From: CAWEHT01 sp963808455
GTDB lineage: Bacteria; Chloroflexota; Anaerolineae; CG2-30-64-16
Length of the DNA: 13,239 bases
Direction of reading: 5' to 3'
Assembly (NCBI GenBank): GCA_963808455.1
Contig: CAWEHT010000401.1
Coordinates: 1-13,239, forward strand
The notes under the pieces were generated by a model. That model had not been told where the DNA came from. It worked only from the letters and a program-made list of their open reading frames with translations, and ran no database searches. The position numbers and the translations under genes are program-made. Shown here one piece after another: positions 1 to 8,058 of the stretch (within the stretch, counting starts at the first letter, position 1; each line of letters opens with the position of its first letter).

Positions 1-361
1 CAATCCTTGAGCATCTCCGGCGCCCCGCCCAGATTGACGGCCGTGCCGATATACTCCCGCCCATGGATGCCATCGCGCGTCGGGCGCACGATCTCTGACA
101 TATCCAGCCACATGCCGTCGAAGCCTTCGCCGCTGAAGGGCCCGCCGTACCCGCGCCGCTGATCGGAATACGGCCGGTCTCTGCCTGGTACCAGGTTTGC
201 GAAATGATCTCGGCCGTCCAGTAGCGGTCGCCCCGTTGCGTCGTGCCTGGAAACACGCGATGGCCGTATTTCACATACGAATCGGTCTCATCCATCTGGA
301 ATTTGACGGGATACCCGGCGGGCGCCGGTGCCGGCTGGGTGTGGATGTGGTATCGGGGCAC
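1..361 (-). CDS. FMN-binding glutamate synthase-family protein, 5' end only, one frameshift
   Basis: The gene runs off the left edge, so only about the first 120 residues are visible. Motifs typical of the archaeal-type / FMN-binding glutamate synthase family (the GltB synthase domain) are clear: QTWYQAETGRIPISGAG, then GYGGPFSGEGFDGMWLDM, then SEIVRPTRDGIHGREYI. This family uses FMN in a (beta/alpha)8 barrel and is linked to glutamate synthesis, but many members have no proven substrate. I chose the GTG start at 361 because a GGAGG sits 7 nt upstream. The reading frame changes near 150-152 (CCC on the plus strand). Adding one G to the minus strand there restores GAGYGGPF, so a one-base deletion or sequencing error is likely. 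Unlike longer relatives, the N-terminus shows no cysteines, so the usual ferredoxin-like Fe-S segment is absent. It lies 118 nt downstream of the ANTAR regulator on the same strand. Confidence 0.72.
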   Translation of the reverse strand, partial: MPRYHIHTQPAPAPAGYPVKFQMDETDSYVKYGHRVFPGTTQRGDRYWTAEIISQTWYQAETGRIPISGAGTAGPSAAKASTACGWICQRSCARRAMASMGGSISARPSIWAGRRRCSRI

Positions 362-479
362 GACGTATCCTCCAAGAAGGGGGCCGCAGGCGATGGCCCG
401 TCGGGCTGAAGGGCCCGGCCGGCCGGCAAGCGAATCCCGGATCCCTTGCGCGCTGGGCGTTCCATACCCTAAAGCTGGC

Positions 480-1062
480 TCAGGCTGGGCCCTCTGCCAG
501 CTCCTGCACGGCCTCTTCAGCCGCTTCGAGCAGCGTTCGACGTTCGGCGCGGGCGCGGCCCTCCAATCGGCTAGATGCTTCGAATTCGCTGATGCCTTCC
601 CGCTGCATCAGCAAGCCCTTGGCGCGAATCGATGGTGCGCCGCGAGGCCAGCTCGGCCTCCATGCCGTTGGCCGCCTGCACGGCCCGGGCATGCTCCTCG
701 AAGCGCAGGGCTGCCACCTGAATCATGGCCAGCAATTCCGCTTCCTTGATGGGCTTCACCAGGTAACCCATCACGGGCAAGGTCGCCGCCCGCTCCACCA
801 GCTCCCGTTCTCCGTAGGCCGTCAGAAAAATGATCGGCATCCGCGCCCGCTGCAGGAGCGCGCGGGCTGCCTCGAGTCCATCCATTTCTGGCATCTTGAT
901 GTCGAGGATCGCCAGGTCAGGGGTGCAGGATTCGGCCAACCTTAGCGCGGCGGTGCCGTTCTCGGCAGCATACACCGTGTGGCCAGCGTCTTCCAGGATC
1001 TGTCTGAGCCCGAGGCGGATGATGGACTCGTCGTCGGCAACCAGGATGTTCATCTTCCTCAT
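480..1062 (-). CDS. ANTAR-domain response regulator (one frameshift)
   Basis: Receiver domain, residues 3-120: acidic pair D10/D11, phospho-acceptor D54 (LAILDIKMPEMDG), T81 (FLTAYG) and K103 (LVKP). An ANTAR RNA-binding domain follows, but in another frame. The receiver frame runs to ELASRRTID, and the next frame continues RAKGLLMQREGISEFEA through to EEAVQELAEGPA and a stop at 480-482. Removing one base of the AA at 627-628 joins them as TIDRAKGLLM, the normal ANTAR entry, so I treat this as one gene of about 193 aa with an indel error. ANTAR regulators bind paired hairpins in nascent RNA and prevent termination when phosphorylated. The start at 1062 forms an ATGA overlap with the kinase stop (1061-1059), implying translational coupling and making the kinase its likely partner. 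Targets are unknown; the downstream glutamate synthase-like gene is one candidate. Confidence 0.85.
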
Positions 1063-2699
1063 GGCTTTGCGCCTGCGCCGGCAGGGCAAGGAAACCGGAT
1101 GACGGCCCGTGTGCCGGCCGGCGAGCTGATCAACTCGAAGTGACCCTTCAGGTCATCGTGCGCCAGTGTTTCCACGATCTCCAGGCCGAGCCGCTTCGAA
1201 GAAGGCTGGGTCAGCACGCCAGTGCCGTCGTCTTCGACGGACGCAACGCAGAGGTCAGGGGCGGCCTGCAGCTCCACCTGGATGCGACCCCGGTCGCGCC
1301 CTGTGAAGGCGTGCTTTACGGCGTTCTGGATCAGCTCGCTGGTTGCCAGTGACAGAGAGGTGGCCTCCCGAGATGGCAAGAACAGGCGGTCCCCGGTGAC
1401 TGTGATCGAAATGTCATGGCTTGCGCTCAGCATCGTTTCGCCGATGGAGCGGGTAACGCGCTCGAGCACGGCTTTTACGTCCACGACGCGCAGCCCTTGC
1501 TCGCTGAGGGTCTCGTGGACGGCGGCTATGCTGAGGATGCGGTTGATGGTTTCGGCGAAGACGTCCTGGGCGCGCAAATCGCCGGCCGACCGCATCTGCA
1601 GGCGAAGCAACATGGCCACGGTCTGCAAATTGTTCTTGACACGGTGGTGCATCTCGCGCACGACGGCTGCGTTGATGACCAGACGGGCATTCTCGATGGC
1701 CAGGGCTGTCTGATTGGCCAGGGTCTGGAGCAGCTCCACCTCTTTGGGGGTGAATTCGTGGTCGGTGCCCATATAGCATGAGAAGACGCCCACCGTGCGG
1801 TCGCGCACACTCAGCGGCACGCTCAGCAGCGACACCCAGCCTTCGCGTCCGGCAATGGCACGGCCCAAATAGCGTTCGTCCCTCCGCACATCCCGCACCG
1901 TGATGGGCTGGCCGCTGGCAACCACCTGCCCGGCGATTCCTTGCCCCACATCCAGCGCGGAGAAATCCGCCCCGCTCGCGGAGAGGTTGTGCGATGCCCG
2001 CAGTTCCAGCCGGCCGGTGGCGTCGTCCAGGAGGCGCAGCGAAGTGGCCTTCGCAGCCATCAAGCGGGCTGCCATTGCGGTCACCACGCCCAGCATTTCG
2101 TCGAGGTACAGCGGTGATGTCACCGTGCGGCTGACTTCCGCAAGGGTGGAGAGCTCCTGGATCTGCTGCCGCATGCGGTCATAAAGTGCGGCCTTTTCCA
2201 GAGCCCCCGCAGCGAGGTTGGCGATGAGGGCCAGAAGCTCGGTTTCATCGCCGGAATAATCGTGCGTTTCGGCAGTCTGCACGTTCATGGCGCCGATCAG
2301 GCGGCCTTGCACGCTGAGGGGGACGGCCATGAGGGACTTCAGGCCCTCCTCGCGCGTGCTGGGCAGGAGCTTGAACCGCGGGTCGTTCGGGGCATCCGAC
2401 ACGGCCACGGGCTGCCCGTGGGTGATGGCCCAGCCGGTCAAGCCTTCGCCGATGCCCAGCCAGGCATGGCCGATCGCTTCCTTCGCCAGGCCCGTGGTGG
2501 CCTTCAGGACGATGCGATCCCTATCGGCCTCCTGAAGATAGATGGAACACGAATCCACATCCATGACCTGAGATGTAATGCGCGTGATCGCGTCCAATGT
2601 GTCTTCGAGTTTCCACGCTGCCGCGAGCGCGGCGCTGATCTCACCTACCGCGCGGAGCTGTGCCGCCTTTTGTTCCAGGCGGCGTAGTGTCTCGTCCAT
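1059..2699 (-). CDS. GAF-GAF-HisKA_2 sensor histidine kinase
   Basis: An intact 546-aa cytosolic kinase with no signal peptide or membrane segment. It has a short N-terminal helix (residues 1-35), a GAF domain at about 22-168, a helical linker with a second GAF domain at about 185-340, and then the dimerisation/phospho-acceptor helix REMHHRVKNNLQ with the phosphorylated histidine at 351 or 352. The HRVKNNLQ signature marks the HisKA_2 family. The ATPase domain follows, with N-box ELIQNAVKHAF (N459) and G1 box VEDDGTG (489-495). GAF domains bind small molecules such as nucleotides or haem, or sense redox state; the ligand cannot be read from sequence. HisKA_2 kinases are often paired with ANTAR regulators, as here, where the stop overlaps the regulator start by 4 bp. 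The ATG at 2699 begins the family-like MDETLRRLEQKAAQL; its ribosome site (GGATG region) is weak. Confidence 0.93.
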   Translation of the reverse strand: MDETLRRLEQKAAQLRAVGEISAALAAAWKLEDTLDAITRITSQVMDVDSCSIYLQEADRDRIVLKATTGLAKEAIGHAWLGIGEGLTGWAITHGQPVAVSDAPNDPRFKLLPSTREEGLKSLMAVPLSVQGRLIGAMNVQTAETHDYSGDETELLALIANLAAGALEKAALYDRMRQQIQELSTLAEVSRTVTSPLYLDEMLGVVTAMAARLMAAKATSLRLLDDATGRLELRASHNLSASGADFSALDVGQGIAGQVVASGQPITVRDVRRDERYLGRAIAGREGWVSLLSVPLSVRDRTVGVFSCYMGTDHEFTPKEVELLQTLANQTALAIENARLVINAAVVREMHHRVKNNLQTVAMLLRLQMRSAGDLRAQDVFAETINRILSIAAVHETLSEQGLRVVDVKAVLERVTRSIGETMLSASHDISITVTGDRLFLPSREATSLSLATSELIQNAVKHAFTGRDRGRIQVELQAAPDLCVASVEDDGTGVLTQPSSKRLGLEIVETLAHDDLKGHFELISSPAGTRAVIRFPCPAGAGAKP

Positions 2700-2833
2700 T
2701 TGCTACATCCGTGGAGCTGGCGCTGCTTTGCGAAACCGACCGGCTCAATCCCGGCGAAGCTGACAGCGAAGCGACACCGGCCGCGCCCGTCCTGATGCAG
2801 TGGGCGCTATGATCGCTTCAGCTTGCTGACGAC

Positions 2834-2862
2834 ATCTTAGCATGGCTGCGGCCCCAAGGCAA
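2834..2862 (-). promoter_or_regulatory. candidate sigma70-type promoter for the kinase-regulator pair
   Basis: On the minus strand there is TTGCCT (2862-2857), a 17-nt spacer and TAAGAT (2839-2834). These match the TTGACA/TATAAT consensus at 4 of 6 bases each with ideal spacing. It lies between the pgm stop (2904) and the kinase start (2699), giving a predicted leader of roughly 125-130 nt. This is a visual match only; no transcript data. Confidence 0.4.
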
Positions 2863-2903
2863 CCGCAAAGCGCAACGGTTCACATTCGGGGGCGCGCTCC
2901 CAT

Positions 2904-4557
2904 TCAGAGCCCTGCCTTCGCAAAGGCGGCCGCCACGATGGCCTGTGCCTCGCCAAAGATCGTCTGCAAATGCTCCTGGCCCTTGAAACTCTCGGAGTAG
3001 ACCTTGTAGATGTCCTCCGTGCCAGACGGCCGGGCTGCAAACCAGCCGTTCTCCGTAACTACTTTCAGGCCACCGATCGCGGCGTTGTTGAAAGGTGCAC
3101 GGGTGAGCTTGGCAGTGATCTTGTCACCTGCCAGGTCCTGCGCCGACACCATTTCCGGCGAGAGGCGTTCCAGGGCGGCTTTCTGGGCCGGTGTGGCGAC
3201 CACGTCCGTGCGTTCATAGACCGGGTCGCCGAACTGCTCTGTCAACTTCTGGTAATGCTGGCCCGGATCGCGGCCGGTCACGGCCGTGATCTCTGCAGCA
3301 AGCAGATCCATGATGATGCCGTCCTTGTCAGAGGTCCACACCGTCCCATCCCGGCGCAGGAACGAGGCGCCGGCGCTCTCCTCGCCCCCGAAGCCGAACG
3401 AACCGTCGAGCAGCCCGTCCACGAACCACTTGAAGCCAACCGGCACCTCGCACAACTGCCGCCCGATATCTGCGGTTACCCGGTCGATCATCGAGCTGGA
3501 CACGAGCGTCTTGCCGACGGCCACGTCCTTGCGCCAGACAGGCCGGTTCTGGAACAGGTACGAAATGGCCACCGCCAGGTAATGGTTCGGGTTGAGCAGG
3601 CCGGCGCTCGCGCGTGACGATGCCATGGCGGTCGCTGTCCGTATCGTTGCCAAAGGCGATGTCGAAGCGGTCCTTGAGGCCGATGAGACCGGCCATGGCA
3701 TAGGGCGACGAGCAGTCCATGCGGATCTTGCCGTCGTGGTCCACCGTCATGAAGGCGAAGGTCGGGTCGATATAGGGGTTCACGATCTCGAGGTTGAGCC
3801 CGTAGCGGTGGACGATCGGCTGCCAGAAGGCCAGGCTGGCGCCGCCCAGCGGATCGACGCCGATCTTGAGGCCGGAGCGTGCGATGGCTTGCAGGTCGAC
3901 CACGTTGCCCAGGTCGGCCACGTAGGGCGTGATGAAGTCATACTCGTGGGTGGTATCCGCCTTCATCGCCCGCGCCAGGAGCGAGCGCCTGACCTCGCGC
4001 AGGCCGCCCCGCAGGATCTCGTTGGCGCGGTCCTGGATCGCCCGGGTAGTGCTCGTATCGGCCGGTCCACCCTCGGGTGGGTTGTACTTGAAGCCGCCGT
4101 CGTCGGGAGGATTGTGCGAAGGCGTGATGACGACGCCGTCGGCCAGAGCGGAAGACTTGCCGCGGTTATAGGTCAGAATGGCGTGAGAGATGACCGGCGT
4201 GGGTGTGTAGCCCAGGCCGGCCTGGATCACAATCTGCTGCCCGTTGGCTGCAAACACCTCGATGGCGGTCGCCAGCGCCGGCTCGGACAGGGCGTGAGGG
4301 TCCATCCCGATGTACAGCGGCCCGCTGATGCCCTGAGCTTGCCTGTGCTCGCAGATCGCCTGGCAGATGGCCAGAATATGGTCCTCGTTGAAGCTGCGTC
4401 TGAAAGACGATCCACGATGGCCGGACGTACCGAAGGCAACCTGCTGCGCGGGATCCGTTGGGTCCGGCTTCTCGGTATAGTAGGCCGAGATCAGCCGGGG
4501 CACATTGACCAGCAGCTCGTGAGGGGCTGGCTTGCCAGCCAAAGGATGCAGACTCAT
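2904..4557 (-). CDS. pgm: phosphoglucomutase, alpha-D-glucose (one frameshift)
   Basis: Interconverts glucose-1-phosphate and glucose-6-phosphate, linking glycogen metabolism to central carbon flux. It resembles E. coli Pgm from end to end: AFGTSGHRGS near residue 41, the catalytic phosphoserine S147 in TPSHNPPDDGG, the metal loop GNDTDSDRHG with D305/D307/D309, the sugar-binding GEESAGASF, and the phosphate-binding RPSGTED near the C-terminus. The frame breaks near 3608-3614 in a CG stutter. Removing one base joins HGIVT directly to SAGLLNPNHYLAVA, the expected sequence, giving about 550 aa (E. coli 546). I therefore consider the gene intact in the organism. The start at 4557 is supported by AGGAG 7 nt upstream. 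It is the last gene of the sugar-phosphate operon, 60 nt after the glycosyltransferase. Confidence 0.93.
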
Positions 4558-4617
4558 GGCAAAGCTCCTTTATCTGAACCAACCAACGGATGACACCGGG
4601 TAGCCGCACGACCACAA

Positions 4618-5889
4618 CTATGCCGCCGCGGGCGTTGGCTCGCGGGGTTCGGCCGAGGGGCGGCCCTCCTTGCCAGATACCAGGGAGCGATACAGATCCA
4701 GGGTCCGCTGAGCGATCGCGGTCCAACTGAAATGTTCCTCGACGCGGCGCCTGCCGTTGCGTCCATATTGCTCGCGGAGCCCCGGATGCAGTGCCACGGC
4801 ATTGATCCCTTCGGCCAATGCCCGGGAGAACCCGGCCGGGTCAACCGGGTCAAAGGTGCCCGGCTTCAGCTCCAGGCCGACCAGCACGCCGGTCTCGCCG
4901 GGCACCACCACTTCGGGGATGCCCCCTACCCCCGACGCGACTACGGCGGTCTCGCAGGCCATCGCCTCCAGGTTGATGATGCCGAAGGGCTCGTACACCG
5001 ACGGGCAGCAGAACACCGCCGCGTGCGAGTAATACTGGATCACCTCGTCGCGCGGCAGCATCTCCTGAATCCAGATCACGCCGGGACGTTCGGCGCTTAC
5101 CTCGGCGACGCGCGCTGCCATCTCTCGGCCGATCTCCGGTGTGTCAGGCGCGCCGGCGCACAGCACCACCTGAATGGAGGGATCGATGGCCGGGACCGCG
5201 TTCACCAGGTGGATGATGCCCTTTTGGCGGGTGATCCGCCCGACGAACAGTACGTAAGGCCGCTGCGGATCGACGCCTCGCCTGACCAGGGCATCGACCG
5301 CCTTAGCCTTGCAATACTGCTGCAGGTCGATTCCGTTATGGATGACGTGCACTTTCTCTGAGGCCACGCCCGGAAAACAGCGCAGCACATCGTTGCGCGT
5401 CTCCTGCGAGACAGCAATCACGGCGTCGGCTTCCCGGATGCCGTTGTTCTCGATCCAGGAGCTAAGGTGGTAGGCATTGCCGAGCTGTTCCACTTTCCAG
5501 GGCCGCAGTGGCTCCAGAGAATGCGTGGTCAGCACGAGCGGGAGGCCCCACAGCTTCTTCGCGAGAAAGCCTGCAAACTGGACGTACCAGGTGTGGCAAT
5601 GCACGACGCTGGCGTCCAGGTTGTCCCTGGCCATCTCCAGGCTGCGATACATGGCATCGAGGGCGCCGCCGAAGCGAGGGTCAGTATTGAGCCTGGCGTC
5701 GGTCCATGCTCCGTACCCCTTGACACGCAGGTTTGGCTCGCGAATGTCTTGCTCGCCGAAGCAGCGGACCTCCACCGGCACGAGCCGCGACAGCTCGCGG
5801 CTCAGGTATTCGGCGTGCATTCCGGCCCCGCCGTAGACGTGCGGAGGATACTCATTGGTGAAAAGAGCTACCCGGCTGATGTCGGGCAT
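4618..5889 (-). CDS. GT4-family glycogen / alpha-maltose-1-phosphate synthase (actinobacterial GlgA/GlgM type)
   Basis: An intact 423-aa GT-B fold glycosyltransferase. The N-terminal domain has FTNEYPPHVYGGAGMH (donor-loop GGAG at 20-23) and VVHCHTWY followed by THSLEPLRPWK. The C-terminal domain has VLFVGRITRQKG and the nucleotide-sugar signature EPFGIINLEAMAC (E-x7-E). This pattern matches the actinobacterial 'GlgA' subfamily. Its studied mycobacterial member (GlgM) makes maltose-1-phosphate from ADP-glucose and glucose-1-phosphate, while others are annotated as glycogen synthase, so the exact acceptor is uncertain. It is cytosolic. GAGGAGG lies about 6 nt before the ATG at 5889. It sits 48 nt after the short 6-phosphogluconate dehydrogenase and 60 nt before pgm, whose glucose-1-phosphate it could use directly or via ADP-glucose. 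No ADP-glucose pyrophosphorylase is present in this window. Confidence 0.88.
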   Translation of the reverse strand: MPDISRVALFTNEYPPHVYGGAGMHAEYLSRELSRLVPVEVRCFGEQDIREPNLRVKGYGAWTDARLNTDPRFGGALDAMYRSLEMARDNLDASVVHCHTWYVQFAGFLAKKLWGLPLVLTTHSLEPLRPWKVEQLGNAYHLSSWIENNGIREADAVIAVSQETRNDVLRCFPGVASEKVHVIHNGIDLQQYCKAKAVDALVRRGVDPQRPYVLFVGRITRQKGIIHLVNAVPAIDPSIQVVLCAGAPDTPEIGREMAARVAEVSAERPGVIWIQEMLPRDEVIQYYSHAAVFCCPSVYEPFGIINLEAMACETAVVASGVGGIPEVVVPGETGVLVGLELKPGTFDPVDPAGFSRALAEGINAVALHPGLREQYGRNGRRRVEEHFSWTAIAQRTLDLYRSLVSGKEGRPSAEPREPTPAAA

Positions 5890-5937
5890 CGAACCCTCCT
5901 CGCATTCTTGACATTGACCCGGCTTGCAGTAATGAAC

Positions 5938-6849
5938 CTACTGGTCTGCGCGCTTGACCGCGTGCCCACCAAACTCCTGGCGCATGGCAGCCAGAAGCTT
6001 ATAGGCGAAAGGCTCCTCCATCCGCGATTCAAAACGTTGCTGAAGCGCCATCGTGATCACAGGCGCAGAGACGGCCAGCTCCACAGCCTCGAACACCGTC
6101 CACCGTCCCTCGCCAGAGTCGGGCACCCACGCCTTGATGCCCGAGAGATTCTCATCTTGGGACAGGGCGTGGGCGGTCAGGTCCAGCAGCCACGATCTGA
6201 CGACGCTGCCGAAACGCCAGATTTGGGCAATCTGGGCCAGGCTGAGATCGAACTCCTTCTTGGCCTGCAGGATCTCGAAGCCCTCGGCGTAGGCCTGCAT
6301 CAGCCCGTACTCGATGCCGTTGTGAATCATCTTGACGAAGTGGCCCGACCCGGCCGGCCCGACCCGGCCCCAACCCTTGTCGGCGCCGGGCGCCAGCGTC
6401 TCGAAGATCGGCCGCAAGCGCTCGACCGCCATTTCTTCGCCACCGATCATCATGCTGTAGCCTTCGCTGATGCCCCAGATGCCGCCGCTCGTGCCCACGT
6501 CGACAAAGGTGAGGTCGCGGGCCTCCAGCGCCGCGGCGCGGCGGACGGAATCCTTGTAGTTGCTGTTGCCGCCATCGATGATGATGTCGCCGGCTTCGAA
6601 GCGGTTGGCCAGCGCGTTGATCGTCGCCTCCGTTGGGTCGCCCGCCGGGACCATGACCCAGGCCACGCGGGGCTGGGCGAGCTTTGCCGCAACTTCGTCC
6701 AGCGTGCGGGCACCTTCAGCCCCGTTTGCCTCGGCTGCCTGGATGGCGCTCTCGTCGAGGTCGTACGCGACCACCTGATGGCCGCCACGCACCAGGCGCT
6801 GCGTCATATTTGCGCCCATCTTGCCCAAACCGATCATGGCGATCTTCAT
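5938..6849 (-). CDS. gnd: 6-phosphogluconate dehydrogenase, decarboxylating, short (about 300-aa) form
   Basis: Oxidatively decarboxylates 6-phosphogluconate to ribulose-5-phosphate. At 303 aa and intact, it belongs to the short subfamily (GndA/YqeC-like), whose characterised members are generally NAD-preferring. The Rossmann motif GLGKMGANM is at 7-15 and YDLDES follows beta2 (D30, with no arginine after it, consistent with NAD rather than NADP, though this is an inference). The substrate motifs are DGGNSNYKDS (92-101) and GHFVKMIHNGIEYG with catalytic K173 and N177. A short all-alpha domain completes the protein. AAGGA precedes the ATG at 6849. It lies between transaldolase (51 nt upstream) and the glycosyltransferase (48 nt downstream), in the same operon as a second, long-form enzyme of the same activity. 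Confidence 0.94.
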   Translation of the reverse strand: MKIAMIGLGKMGANMTQRLVRGGHQVVAYDLDESAIQAAEANGAEGARTLDEVAAKLAQPRVAWVMVPAGDPTEATINALANRFEAGDIIIDGGNSNYKDSVRRAAALEARDLTFVDVGTSGGIWGISEGYSMMIGGEEMAVERLRPIFETLAPGADKGWGRVGPAGSGHFVKMIHNGIEYGLMQAYAEGFEILQAKKEFDLSLAQIAQIWRFGSVVRSWLLDLTAHALSQDENLSGIKAWVPDSGEGRWTVFEAVELAVSAPVITMALQQRFESRMEEPFAYKLLAAMRQEFGGHAVKRADQ

Positions 6850-6900
6850 GCGATCCGTCCTTTCGTCATCCTCCTCCTCGCGAGAGCCGCCCGGCGAGCG

Positions 6901-8034
6901 TCAAGCGAGCGCCGGGGCTGCTGCACGGCGGCGGGCTTCCACCGCGTTCAGCAGCGCGGTGAAGGCCTCCGCGAACGACTCGACGCCCTCGTGCTCGAGC
7001 TCCCCCGTCACAGCGCTCAGAGAGATCCCCAGGTCCTCGAGGCCTGCCAGAGCCTGGCGGGCCCCTGAGAGGTCCTCTTCCAGGCTCCTGGGCCGTACTT
7101 GCCCGTGATCCAGGAAGGCCGCGAGAGTCTGTGGGGGCACGGTGTTGACCGTGTCGGGGCCGACGAGCTCTTCGACATACATCACATCGCTGTACGCCGG
7201 ATTCTTGGTGCCGGTCGAAGCCCAAAGCGGGCGCTGAACTCTCGCGCCTTTGGCCTCGAGCCGCTGCCAACGGTCTGAGGCGACAAGGCTTTTGAAGTCG
7301 GCGTAAGCCAACCGGGCGTTGGCGATAGCGGCCTTTCCCCGCAGGCTCGCGGCCTTCTCGGCCTGCACGCCGCCGCGGTCGATCATGCCGGCCAGATAGC
7401 CGTCCACCTTGGTATCCACCCGCGAGACGAAGAACGAGGCCACCGAGGCGACGGAAGTCACCGGCAACCCGGCCGCGACGCGCTGCTCCAGGCCCTTCAG
7501 ATAGGCGTCCATCACGGCCGCGTAGCGCTTGCCGGCGAAGATCAAGGTGACGTTGACGTTGATGCCCGCTGCAATCGCGGCCGTGACTGCCGGCAGGCCA
7601 GCCATGGTGGCGGGGATCTTGACCATCAGGTTGGGCCGGCCCACCCGTTGCCAGATCGTTCTGGCGGCCGCAAGCGTGCCTTCGGCGTCCTGCGCCAGGT
7701 AGGGGCTGACTTCGAGGCTCACGAAGCCATCACCCCTCTCGCTCTCGTCGTACAGTGGACGGAACAGATCGGCTGCGCCCTGGATATCCTCGATTGCCAG
7801 GTCCCAGAAGATCTCCTCCGCGCTCTGGCCGGCCTGGGCCAGCGGCACCAGCCCCGCATCATAGTCTTGCGATTTGGTGATCGCGTGCATAAAGATGGTC
7901 GGGTTCGAGGTGACGCCGCGGATTTCACCGCGCGGAATCATCCCCGCCAACTCACCATTGCGCAGCAAGCTGCGCTGTATATTGTCGTACCAGACCGACT
8001 GGCCGGCTGCATGCAATCCTTGGGTCGAGTTCAT
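6901..8034 (-). CDS. tal: transaldolase
   Basis: Transfers a dihydroxyacetone unit between sedoheptulose-7-phosphate and glyceraldehyde-3-phosphate in the non-oxidative pentose phosphate pathway. An intact 377-aa protein of the longer actinobacterial/cyanobacterial-type transaldolase. GVTSNPTIF is at 40-48, LEVSP near 107-111, the Schiff-base lysine K139 is in LMVKIPATMAG, followed by INVNVTLIFAG and, later, LWASTGTKNPAYSD. The start at 8034 has GGGAGA about 7 nt upstream. It sits 24 nt after the long-form 6-phosphogluconate dehydrogenase and 51 nt before the short form. The alanine-rich C-terminus (ARRRAAAPALA) is slightly extended but unremarkable. No frameshift. Confidence 0.95.
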   Translation of the reverse strand: MNSTQGLHAAGQSVWYDNIQRSLLRNGELAGMIPRGEIRGVTSNPTIFMHAITKSQDYDAGLVPLAQAGQSAEEIFWDLAIEDIQGAADLFRPLYDESERGDGFVSLEVSPYLAQDAEGTLAAARTIWQRVGRPNLMVKIPATMAGLPAVTAAIAAGINVNVTLIFAGKRYAAVMDAYLKGLEQRVAAGLPVTSVASVASFFVSRVDTKVDGYLAGMIDRGGVQAEKAASLRGKAAIANARLAYADFKSLVASDRWQRLEAKGARVQRPLWASTGTKNPAYSDVMYVEELVGPDTVNTVPPQTLAAFLDHGQVRPRSLEEDLSGARQALAGLEDLGISLSAVTGELEHEGVESFAEAFTALLNAVEARRRAAAPALA

Positions 8035-8058
8035 GTCTTTTCTCCCAATCGAGAGCTC

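Noticed and set aside
271..465. A 64-codon minus-strand frame across the gap before the glutamate synthase-like gene.
   Set aside because: It is out of frame with the conserved synthase motifs and covers the ribosome site of that gene; composition is unremarkable.
2861..2880. Inverted repeat AACCG...CGGTT just after pgm, considered as a terminator.
   Set aside because: Only a 5-bp stem with a 10-nt loop and no T-run follows, and it overlaps the -35 element proposed for the kinase promoter.
3592..4593. A 333-codon plus-strand open frame.
   Set aside because: Antisense shadow of pgm, whose conserved motifs fix the coding strand.
5467..7068. A 533-codon plus-strand open frame.
   Set aside because: It lies antisense to the glycosyltransferase and short gnd, both of which have clear conserved motifs. 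Long antisense frames are common in GC-rich DNA.
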